Assembly (NCBI GenBank): GCA_021397835.1
Contig: JAJFZO010000049.1
Location: forward strand, 6,205,001 to 6,269,000
DNA: 64,000 nucleotides
Direction: 5' to 3'
Source: Moringa oleifera
Lineage: Eukaryota > Streptophyta > Magnoliopsida > Brassicales > Moringaceae
The notes under the pieces were generated by a model that worked only from the letters and a program-made list of their open reading frames with translations, searched no databases and was not told the origin of the DNA. Shown here one piece after another: positions 13,301 to 24,600 of this stretch (positions are counted from its first letter, which is position 1; each line of letters opens with the position of its first letter). Position numbers and translations under genes: made by a program.

Positions 13301-16300
13301 AATGACCACAAAATTTTTCTAAGTTGACAACATATGATGGCCATCTTAGTTACCAGATTAACTAGATAACAGAAGTAATATGAAAGAGAAAAATTTACAT
13401 ATGAATGATAGTTTCGGTAGAATATGATCAGCTCTGACCAAAATAATTTACCACTTGATGGATCAAATATGGAGATCATTGGATCTGAATTATGGAATTT
13501 GGGTTCTTCAATTTTGGCCTTCCAAAGAGAAATGAGATTACGAGGCCGAGCATCCTGTTCATCAATCAAGATACTTTTGAGATGATTTACAGATAAATGG
13601 CAATAGACATGAAAAAGAACATAAGCAGAACATTCAATATTCTCTCAATTTGGCTCCATAGTGCAGTTCAATAACTTACTTCTCATAGTAAATGACCAGT
13701 TGGAAGCCAACAGTGGCCATATCTTGTGGAAACCAATTCTAGCACAATTTTCTGCCAAAGTGTAATTACATAAATACAAGAGAAAATCAAGTGCTTCATT
13801 CATTACTTTATAGCATAACCAACATCTGGTGCCAGATGCTTGATGGGATGATTCCAACAGGGATGACCAGGAAAGGAGAAAAGAATGGCTGGATGCAGGG
13901 ACTACTTTGCAATTCACGGAGTAACAGCGTAGCTAAGGTGTGCTCATGGGCCATAACCATAAGCACAATTTGACATTTGACAGTGAGAAAAATACAGTGC
14001 TCATGGGCCATAGCCATAAGCACAATTTGACATTTGACAGTGAGAAAAATACAGTGCTCATGGGCCATAGCCATAAGCACAATCTGACATTTGACAGCGA
14101 GAAAAATACAGTGCTTCAGATTTACTACAACCACTTAACCAGGCAAAGAAATTGAGTGGCTAAAATACGCAGCTACCTGTCCAGATGATTACAGCTTTTA
14201 ACTTATGGAAGACTGATACATATACAACAAAAAACAATTCAATTCAACTAAGTCTCAATCCTGAATTGGCTGGGACTTATCCAGTAACCCTAAATGAAAC
14301 AGATTCATGGAACAATGTAAATTCATCTATTATACAAATTTACATTATAAAAAAAGTATGTTCAGTGTAGGCCTTGCACCAGCACTCCTGAGGATTAATA
14401 TTTGAGTTTAGTAACTTAAGTACAGATTGAGGAAATTCACTTATGAGAAATTTTTTGATGTTGCAACAAGAAATTCAATGGGCTACCAAAATATGTCATA
14501 ACAGCATCAAAATTCTGCAGTAGCAATCAGAACAATAACGAGCAAGACTTAAGTATCATCTAACACCTACATCACCAGCCTGCCACCCCAAAAATATATG
14601 ACAGGAACAAGTAAACGAGAAAACAAAGATACACCAGAGCAAAGTTCTTAGGAATATTCTCTCCACATGTAGTCAGATACAAAGAGCTAATATAGGTACA
14701 ACAAAATTTTGAAGCTTTTCAATGTTATTTCTCTTAGTTTTTAGCACTAGGATATTTTCAGCACAATAATCACTTCACATTTAGCGTATGTTTCCCATGT
14801 GCACAACAGATCATTTTGTTTATGCTCTCAAACTGCAAAATAGCTAACCATGTAATCAACTAAAAACATTATACGCCCATGCTGACACTCGGAAACAATG
14901 ATAGAAAGTTGTATTTATTGACAAAGGTTGAGCTCCACACACTAACAGCAACTACTCCTTCCATGTTGTGAAGTGGGTGTGAAGTGGGCAATCATCCAGA
15001 ATGGTTGAGAAATCAATCAACCATTTCAAGACATCATTTTATTCTTAGAACTGAAAACATTCCAAAGTAATTCACAGAAAAGGTTCAAACATAGAAACAT
15101 ATACTAATACATATTGTCACATGAGCAATACATGGGTTTTTTCAACTTCTAGGTACAGGTGCCAATATTTATATCCACTAATGCATGTCAGCACAAGTTT
15201 TGTACATTAATTTCAGAAAAAGTAGAATATGAACCATTCCAGACAGCGAATTGGAATGAAGGCAAAATCAGAAGGTGCAGAATCATTAGCATTTCATCTA
15301 AATAATTATGCATTCATCCTTTCAGACAGCAACAAAATTAAAATGATGGATCATATAAAAAGTAAACCAGACAGTGGAACCACGAACCAGCAGAGTAGGA
15401 TATATGGCAAGCTCACATCTATGAGGCTTCATGGAATTACCCGAACCACAAGGTATGACAACAGCCCAACTGCAAATGATGCATAATGTCAGCATGCATA
15501 TACAATACTTCAAAAAGAATTAAAAATGTCAACAATACACTGAAAGGCATTAAAAAAATAGGTGGAGTCTACATATATTGCCTGTTGCATAAGTGAGATT
15601 TCAGCCTGATATAGAAGCATAATACAATGGAAAATAGTTCCAACGAAAGAGAAATTGTAAAAGAGAAAAAAAAATGAAATGAAAAATAGACAATGAATAA
15701 TACACCCACATTTTCCTTGAAAACAACTGTGGAACTAATGCTTCAAGAAAGCCTGGACTATGAATCTCCCGCAGCCAGCCAGAGAAATAGCAAATATGAC
15801 TCTAGCAAGCAACAAGGAGACAAAAAGCACTCAGAACATCAGAATTTTCTAGTGCATATGGAGATTTCAAACTATATAGAATTTTATGTTCGTCAAGCAT
15901 ACCTCAATTGTACGAACAACATTTGTATGCCCCTTTATCCTAGCAACATCAAGTGGAGTTTGACAATCATCATTCCTCACCAAAGAATTGCCTAAATATT
16001 AATGACAATGAATGGAGTCCATTAAAGGAAAAAGTGAATTGATTGTTCCTTTTCCAAACTTGTGATTCAAGCTTAAAGCATCAATAGAATCATAAATAAA
16101 TCATACTTCCATGAGAAAGAAGTAACTTAACAGTCTGCTCCAATCCCGTTTTAGCTGCATGATGTAAAGGAGTACCCGCATCCCGCCCTGCCAGAAATAC
16201 TATTGGTTAAACCATCATACTGTAGAACATTTAAAATCTAAAACATATATTGCAATGAAGATGAAAAGCAATTCTAGAGAAGTATCAAACACAATGCAAC

Positions 16301-16899
16301 ATGAACCTAACTGGGTAAAAATTACAAATAGCCTAAAGTTAGCATTTGTGGTAGAAGTCAGCCTCCCAGTGCACAGTTTAGGACTTCCTCGGGCATACCA
16401 GGACGATAAGCATTGAGGTTGGCACCCATTTCAATAAGAGTTTTGGCAACATCAATTAGTACAGGATTCAGGCATGCAGCGATGAGGGGGGTCTTTCCGT
16501 CTTGGTCAATGCACTGCACCAAAAAATAACCCATATGAGACATTTTTTCCATCACAGGCACACACAACCATACTCGTTGAACTGCCAGCTTTTAACTTCA
16601 AGCAATCAACTGGCTTTAAATTTGCCCATAATTCACCTTCGTTTCTGCACGAGACTGGTGGGCATACTAAGTTCATACCCATAAAAACTAACAAACCGGC
16701 CGCGCAGCGAAGAATGAAGAAGGAAAAAAAGAAAAACAAATACACCCACTTGTTTTTCTAAATTCTTTTAAACAAAAATGAACGTAATTGGTTGTACCTC
16801 AAGGTTTGCACCTTCTCCGCGAAGAGCTTTTACGGCCTCCACATCACCGGCATTGACGGATTGAAAGAGCAAGGCGTCTTTTGATTGTGGTTGCCCCAT
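10357..16899 (-). CDS. Ankyrin-repeat RING protein, XBAT34/XBAT35 type, with altered RING
   Basis: Nine-exon minus-strand gene: 16899-16798, 16513-16399, 16187-16107, 15991-15903, 15801-15710, 15469-15388, 13554-13452, 12133-12048 and 11076-10357. Phases join cleanly to 489 aa; Arabidopsis XBAT35 is about 462 aa. The protein begins MGQPQSK, fitting an N-myristoylation signal (Gly2, Ser6). Ankyrin repeats occupy about residues 35-130 (GKTPLIAAC, AGTPLHHAAKTGLEQTVKLL, DDCQTPLDVARIKG). The conserved middle follows (HICYFSGWLRE, then VVIPCGS, SLWKAKIEEPKF and ACRGIPQ). A Ser-rich region with several GW motifs leads into a C-terminal RING. XBAT35 relatives are E3 ligases that act in ethylene and defence signalling and promote turnover of partner proteins. 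Here the first RING zinc ligand is Trp438 instead of Cys, and the residue after the last Cys pair is Leu477 instead of Arg, so ligase activity is doubtful. Weakest junctions: the exon 5 donor (GTGGGT) and exon 6 donor (GTTCGT). Family call is firm. Confidence 0.9.
11077..12047 (-). other. Intron 8 of the XBAT35-like gene
   Basis: About 970 bases between GCGIPQ-type exon 8 and the large last exon. GT-AG ends on the minus strand. No internal gene or repeat was recognised. Confidence 0.7.
13941..14111. repeat. 57-bp tandem repeat, three copies
   Basis: Three consecutive units start at 13941, 13998 and 14055 (TGCTCATGGGCCATA...). They differ by only a few substitutions, and a few bases of a fourth unit follow at 14112. 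The unit length is a multiple of three, so open frames run through it, but it lies inside intron 6 (13555-15387) of the XBAT35-like gene and there is no sign that it is translated. Confidence 0.95.
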
Positions 16900-17060
16900 T
16901 TTGTGAAGAATTTGGCCCATGAAAGAAATTCCGAGAACGATAACTGAAGACCTCAATTCGGCTATCTGAACAAGGAGAATTCGCTCAAGTTATTCAAGGT
17001 GTTGTTTTGCGCCAGGGAAGCTCTGCAACGAAGGAAGCACACAGAGATAACAAGACAAAC

Positions 17061-17066
17061 CACGTG
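17061..17066. promoter_or_regulatory. G-box CACGTG upstream of the XBAT35-like gene
   Basis: A palindromic CACGTG core lies about 160 bases upstream of the start codon at 16899. G-boxes are bound by bZIP and bHLH factors. A single hexamer is weak evidence, but the location in the proximal promoter or leader is suitable. Confidence 0.4.
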
Positions 17067-17079
17067 AAATTTTTACGTT

Positions 17080-18214
17080 TTTGGGCCTCTTAAAAGTAGG
17101 CCCGGATCATTAAGCTAATACAAGTAATGAAAAATATGTAAATTATTTACTGACTAAAGATTAAAAAAAAACTTTTATTCACAATATAATTCAAAAGTAC
17201 AAATCTTTTACAATCTTTTATATTGCCATCAAATTGTTGTGAACTCTAAAAAATTAATTTTCTTTTTTTTAAAGAAAGACAATAATAGTTATATGTACCC
17301 TTTTTTTGAATTTTTTTCTTGTGTTTTCGAGTTTTTTTTTTTCCTTTTTTTTAAAGTTTTTCCTTTTTTATAGTTTGATCGTAAATGACAAATAACTGTT
17401 AAAAAAGCTTAAGTCTATGTTGTGTGGTGACTGCTGTGGAGGAAAATCAAAGCCAGTCAAACCAAATTTTTCTATATTATTCATATATTTTAGCTTATTA
17501 TTCATATTTTGCTTTTTGCTTTTTATTTTTAAATTTTGATATATGAATTTTATCAATTGTATATCTATTTTTTTAATTTGGGTTAAATTAAATTTCAATT
17601 TTTTAAAGAAATAATATTTATAATTTTTGAATGCTATTTTTAAATTTAAATGATTCACACATGGGTTTTTTAAAAAATTAATATTATATTTTTTAAAAAT
17701 AATTTTAATATTAAAAAATTTTAAAATTTTTTATTATAATAATTTAAATATTCAAATTTAAAAATTCAAATCACCTTCATCCAACAAGTTTTTTTAATTT
17801 GACTATTTTTAGTTTTTGAATTTTTTATAAAATTTAAATTAAATTAAATTAAAACATTATATATGTTAATTAAAACAGTTATAGGTAAATTTTTTTTATA
17901 TATATTTTACTCTCATATTTTTTTATTAATAAGTAAAATAGACATGCAGTTGTGCTAATGGATAATGAAAATTTTGCCATTAGAAGAAATATGACAGACC
18001 AAACCAAATATCAAAATTCAGAATCATTTATGATGGGAAAGGCTGAATTTGAATCCAAAATTACTTGAAGACTTAGATGGAATTGAATATTACATAAAGT
18101 CATAAACAGGAAGCAAAATTTAAAAAGAAAACTTGTCAAAACAAAAAGGAGAATCTCAGAACTCTCTCAAAATGTGTAAGATCCCTTTGTTCTTGCTCCT
18201 TCCTGAATCACTAA
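17080..18214. other. AT-rich intergenic region
   Basis: Separates the XBAT35-like start from the RHON1-like stop. It consists largely of A/T runs and near-repeats of AAATTTAAATT type. No gene is supported. The last 200 bases or so before 18215 probably include the RHON1-like 3' UTR. Confidence 0.7.
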
Positions 18215-21200
18215 TCAGTTAGGGCTTAGTAATTCCACTAGTACACCTTTCTTCATCTTTGAAAACCCTTTGACACCACGAGACTTTGCAAGGGCTCTGA
18301 GCTCTGTTAACTTTAATGCACTCAAATCTTCATGCTCATTCAGATCTTGTTCCTTTTCATCTTCATTACCAGCAATCTCAACATCTAATACCTCATCTAC
18401 AGTTTCCGCATCTTGATAAATGGACTGAGGATCCAACTCTGGCTCAGACTCTAATTCTAGTCCTGGATCAAGTTCTGATTCTAACTCCACCTCCAATTCG
18501 GGCAGTGGTTCAGCTTCAGGCTCATATTCGGGTTCAGGATCTGACACAACCTGATTCTTTTTTGTCTTCAAACTTGAATAAGAATGCGACACAGAATTGA
18601 CAGTGTTTTCACTGGAATAAACAGGCTCAAATTTAACTTGTGGAACTGGTGACTTGCGACGAAACTTTGATGCTGGTCTGGCTAATGAAGAGGCACTCTG
18701 TTCTGGAGCCTCATCTCTCACTTTGCTCCTGGAATTAAAGAAGCTCATGCTATTATCTTCACTGTAGTCTCCACTCTGTTCTCGCCGGTCTGCATAGTCT
18801 CGGCTGCTTTTACTGCTGCCTTGTCTCTTACCTTGCTCGACAGAATGTTTCCTCAATAACTTAAGCAGGGAATCCACTGTTTCACTTGGTTTACCTTGTC
18901 CTTGTGAGGTCTCAATCTTTTTATCTTCTTTGAGTGCAGCTCTTTCTCGAAGCTGTGCCTGGACCTTCCTGAAAAGCTCAACAATCTCTTTCTCCCTTGG
19001 TCCCGGGGCTGCAGTAGCTTGAAATTTTGGGGAATTGGAGAGTGAGAGTAATGGCCCATTTTTCAAAGATAGTATTTCAGATTCATCAAGACTTTCAAAG
19101 CTGTCCCTCTCATCGTGTTGTCTGTTTCTGCCTCGAAACCCATGTTTATTTTGCCGTGAGAAGTCTGGGTTTCTCCTCTGACCACTAGAACTTGCTTTGC
19201 ACACAAAAGAAACTCCCTTGGGAACACGTTTCAAGAATCCAGTCTTAACTTGCGAATGCATTCCCTGATCAGCATGAAATGGGCAAGGAGATACAGCCAC
19301 TGCCCTTCTAGAAATGCCAGAACATGGAAGACATCTTCTGTCTAGTGGTCCATAACCTACAAAAAGACCAGGATTGATGCAAAAAAAATCAAACAGATAA
19401 CAATGATTCAAGAATTTCAGGGGCAAAAGAAAAATCTTTAGCCTAAGAACTGACAGCTATAGACACATCCACCTAATATACCAACCATGAGCATTGCCAA
19501 TATCCAAATGCTCTCAAGCCTTAATATTGCTAATATTATATTTAAAGAGATTAACTTACGAAATATCTAATAGGAGCGAAATTCATATGAGCTGGTCATG
19601 ATAAGGCACTAAGTAGGACATCTCAACCAGGGATCATATTAGTAATTGTTTGTAGCATGTATCTCCAGATACTAGTAATTGTTTGTAGCATGTATCTCCA
19701 GATACTAGTAATTGATTGAAGCACGTAATCTCCAGAGCATTAGGATAATGTTAATGTGGGGCAGCGGGAAGAGAGAGACAGACAACAAGACAGAGCAGTG
19801 GCACTATGCCTCATTCAGTACAGATCGCTCCAAGCATGCTGAATAAAGCAGAATAATAACACATCACAATGTTCTCAATTTCATCAAAAAGATGAAAACA
19901 CTTATGGAGCAGATGAAACTATGTCCGACTCTTTGAAGAAACAATTAACACCAGCAGAATGTCTTAAAATAACTTGTCTTGTCTATAATGCATGCTTAAA
20001 TCTACATCAACTCATAACTAAGTGAAAAGCAAAAACCATGGTAAAATGGCTGAGCTATCATCTTCAAGTAGGAGGTCATCAGTCACAAACTAGAGACTCT
20101 GACATTCTGCTTTTCCATCATTTGATCAAAAATAAAACATATGCTTTTATAAACTCTTGAGATTTAACAATAACAATAGAAGGCAAAACTTCTAATTTTG
20201 CTTCAGGCTCAGTTACCGTGCAGTAACCTCATGCTGAATATATTGGCCTTTTCTCTTCCAATTTTCCAAAAGCCCCAAATGTACCTTATATTCTATTAAC
20301 TCAACAAGAGAACCAAAAACAGAATAAATCCTCATGACTCATCTAATGATATAACAGACAAAAGCAAAAATATTTAGTCCAGTTTAAAGCTCTGTTACCA
20401 GTATAACCACAGGCTTTTCCAAATGATGCTTGCATTTAATAGTCTTTGACCTTTCCTTTTTCACAAACCCCTAATGTGCTTAATGTTGTATAAAACTTAA
20501 AGCATCCTCACCAGTAAACAAAGAAATCAAACCTTAAGGCACAAGATTAAGTTACATGCATCTGTAAAATTCAAATTGATATCACAACAACCACCACTTC
20601 TTACCCACTTCCACAATCACAAGTCATTGCCTTTCAACAGACTCATTTGTGGGCATATCCAACCTAATATTGCAAAAACCATAAAAATTTCCTTTCAAAG
20701 CAAAATTTCTGTAAGTGAGATAATAAGAAACTCAAGGAAGTAAGAGACGGGTGGAGATTGAGTAGTTTTTTGAAATTGTAACGTGTGTGGAGAGAAAGTG
20801 TACCTACTTGGGATGAAGATTTTCTCCATTGGGATAGAGGGAAAAAATTTTGAGTTCGAGGTAGATGAAGGATCAATGGGCTACACATCACTAAACAGAG
20901 TAAGGGGGAAAAGAGTCTCATTGTACACGAATAAGGAAAAGATGAGACGGTTTTGGATGTCGATGGACAACTTGTCGATGACAGATAGGAAATTGAGACA
21001 GGAGAAGGGTTCTACTGCTCACAGTCGGCACGAATAGTAATGGGATGTTTTTATGATTATTTGAAGTAAGTAATTGAGGAGTGAGAATCGTGTTGTTTCT
21101 AGATGGAGGTAATGGATTCAAATGATGGGAGTTTGGTGAAAGCTTTCTATTAGAAAGGTGACAAAGATGGAGAGGGTAAAAAGACGAGGAGAAAGGAGGC

Positions 21201-21645
21201 CTTGAGAGATGTTGCCCATAATAGAAAAATCTAGTTGTTACAGAACATAATCGGAGTTACTTGCCCGTCATACAAGTTCCAACAGACATTAGGGGGTGAA
21301 AAAGGGCAAGAAGTGAGGATTGTGAGTTCCAAGAAAACATGGAGGAACATAATGGGGAGACAAGGGGAGAGAGAAATTGATGTAGGCATCCAAGTCAAAT
21401 TCCAACAACTGAGCAAGGAAGACAAGCCTGATGAGTCAAGGGCCAAGTACGCATTCTAGTCTTGGGTGGATGTAGTTTTATGAATGGGGGACTAAGCCTA
21501 TGCAGATGGGTGTGATAGGTAGGCGAAGAGCAAATGGGCTGGGCTTGGTAAGAGATAAAAGGAAAAGGGTTGAGGTCGACCTAAATGCCCAGAAAACGAG
21601 CGATCCAAGCAGTGTGGTTGGGCACAATCTTAAGAGTGGGTTAGG

Positions 21646-21688
<43 letters not shown>

Positions 21689-24600
21689 ATAGGAACTAAT
21701 CCATTTCTTGGTGCCAAATGGGCTTCGTGGCAAATACGAATAGGTAGTAATTACTCAACCCAGAAAAGCTACAAGCTACTCCATTCCCTGCATTCATGGC
21801 CAAGTTGAGAGAAGGATCCAAGATGATGAAATTGAAGCAAGGTAAACTGGGTGTGGTACGAGCAAACATAAACGTTCGGCAATTAGAACAGAAAAAAGGA
21901 TCGATGCATCTTAAGGATAGGAAAGAAAAGGTTGATGATGAAGGCGGCATAATTAGGGAAAGGTTTCCAAGGAACGATTGAAAAAGGTCATGAGATCGAT
22001 GGAGAACACATAGATAAGGATGTCGGCTTTTAGTAGATGAGTGTGAAACGATTAAACATTAGAGGCCATGAAGAAAGGAAGGGCAACAAATTCAATAGAT
22101 AGGTAAAAGCTAAATTCAAACAACGAAAAAAAAGTGGTTGTTAAGACGGAAAAAGGAGATAAACAATGAAAGGCAGGAATGAGCATTAATCGATTTTAAC
22201 TGAATTAACCGATCAACCAAATTAATTTCGATTAATTCAATTCAGTTTTTTCAATTTTTCAATAATAATTCAATTATATAATTGGTTTTGATTAGTTTTC
22301 AGTCAAAAAATTTTTTCGACTGATCGATCGAAAATCGAATTTTTTTACTTAATTATTTATTACATTTATTTTTATTATTAATCAATTGTTAGATTAATTT
22401 GGTTTTACATTCTACTTTTATGCAAACATAAACATTTTTTTTTTATTATGGAAGTTGTGAAAAAATGAAAATAAAAAAAAAAATTCTAACATATAAGAAA
22501 TCATTATATTTGTTTACAAAATCATTATGTAATTTATGTAGTTGTTAACTTGTTATATTATATGATGTTTAATTGGTGAAATTAATTTATTGTAAAAGTT
22601 CAGTTTAATAATGTGTACATTAGATTTAATTGTAGAATGTTAAAAAAAAAAAATTATGTGAATGTAATATCAATTAATTTTATTTTACTTAAATTTTTAA
22701 TAAAAAAGTTCGATTATCGACCGAACCAACTAAAAAAAAATCAATTTCATTTAATTGGTTTTCATTAATATTCGATCGGTTTTCAATTTTTGAAATTTTT
22801 AGATCGAATTGACCTAAACGACTTAATGCTCACCTTTAGTGAAAGGCAAGCAATGGTTAAATTGAGCAATGAAGAGGAAACTGATGATATCAATGGGTTG
22901 AAAGTCACACCATTGGTAGTAAGTTTTGAAGTAATGAGGGAAGAAGGGAAAAAGGAAGGTAGCAGTATGCGAGTGGAGATAGGGCTAAGAAAGAAAAATA
23001 GATTGATGTTAGCGTTGAGGAAAGATTTAGTGATGACTAAAAAGGTGAGAAGGCAACAAGAGTTCTTTCAAAAGGCACAGAAGAACATGGGTAAAATCAA
23101 TGAAATGTTAGGCATCACGTTTGAAGAGATGGAAGACCAAGCCGTTGTTTTGTTTACAAAAATAGAAAGAAGGAAAATCAAACAATCATTAAAAGGGAAG
23201 GATTCTACTAGAATGAAGGGTCATGGGGATGTCAGTACAAACTTAAGAGATTTCAATTTGGAGTTAACCATGAGAAGGAGAGAAATGGAAGCTTCAAGAA
23301 TAATGGACTCTTAACAAGCGAGGGAAGTGTAGTTGCTAATGGTTCTTAGAACAATATTGTGAAATGTTAAGGAGATGAATAGTATGGAAAAGAAGGTCAC
23401 CATAAGACACGCACTAAGTAGATTGAGAGTAAATGTGGTATGTTTAAAGAAGACAAAAATCAAGAAAATGAATTTTGGAGTAGCAAAAAATTTAAAGGGG
23501 GTCACAATATAAACTGGGAGGCCAAGGCAACTCATAGTGGTTGAGGTAATATTTTTATGTGCTGTATTGGAAAGATGGGAACAATCAAAGAAAGCTAGGA
23601 AGATTCTATGTCACTGTTTTGTGTCTTTGTGATGCAAGGAATGCGGGTTGAATGGGTATTCATAAGAGCAGACGGGAGCAACACCAAGAGGGAAAGACAA
23701 GCTCTTTGGGAGAACTTGAGAGAATGCAAGAGAAGATAAAGGAGGGATTCCATGGGTGTTAAAAGCAATTTTAATGTGGTAATGCACCCACATGAAAAGT
23801 TGGGGTTAAGGAATGGTGGAGATAGCTTAAGGGCATTTAAGGAGATAGTTATGAAGCTTGAAATGCAGGATTTTCCTAGGGTAAGGAGATGATACACGTG
23901 GTCTAGTATGCGAGAAATTTCTACTATACCCTACCGGGATAGGTTTTTTATGTCCAATAGTTAGGAGAAGATTTTCTTGAGGATGCATCAAGCAATGCTA
24001 CCTAGGCTAACATCTCACCATCATCCTATTGCTTTGGAAGTGGATGGTATGCGATGTAGTCCTTGCCTATTCAGATTTGAAAATATGTGATTGTAAGTTA
24101 AGGGATTTAATCAACTTGTAAAAAAGTGGTGGGAGATAGTAAGAATAAAGGGTACCACAAGCTATGAGGCAACCTAAAAATTGATGTTAGTAAAAGTAAA
24201 GGTTAAAAAATAAAGCAATGAGCAAGTTGGGAATGCGGGAAAGAAAACAAATTTGTGGAAGGACTTACAAGAAATTAATAATGAATTAATGGGAGGTTGG
24301 TGCACCAAGGAGTTACAAACAAGAAGGATAAAGGTGAACAAGTAGCTAGAAAATCTCTTAACATAAAAAATGCAAAGCTTTGTGGCTAAAAGAAAGGGAC
24401 AAGAACAATGCTTTTCTTTCACCGGATTGTTAACATGCAAAGGAGATTTAACTTCATTGATCAAACATAAATGGTAAGTTGGTGGAAGGGGAAAATGAGT
24501 TGAAAGATGGCATCATAAGGTATTATAGTAAACTGCATCAAGGAACTAGGGAGTTGGATAGTAGGATTTTAATATGATTGACAGTGGGTTCTAATAATCG

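Noticed and set aside
13808..14155. Repeat protein encoded by the 57-bp array (frames on both strands)
   Set aside because: The unit length is divisible by three, so frames stay open by arithmetic. The array lies in an intron and the frames have no homology.
15388..15402. Possible second AT-AC intron in the XBAT35-like gene (ATATCCTAC near the exon 6 end)
   Set aside because: The word resembles a U12 donor, but no AC acceptor with a branch site restores the conserved spacing. The weak GTTCGT donor at 15387 gives exactly the expected length.
18215..19426. RHON1-like gene starting locally at 19426
   Set aside because: That frame begins with a TTG, not an ATG, and the first 23 codons lie upstream of a clean splice acceptor, so they are intron.
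22790..23314. 174-aa plus-strand frame as a new gene
   Set aside because: It starts inside the MITE right end and continues through degenerate LINE ORF sequence. The composition is charged and low in complexity, with no family match.
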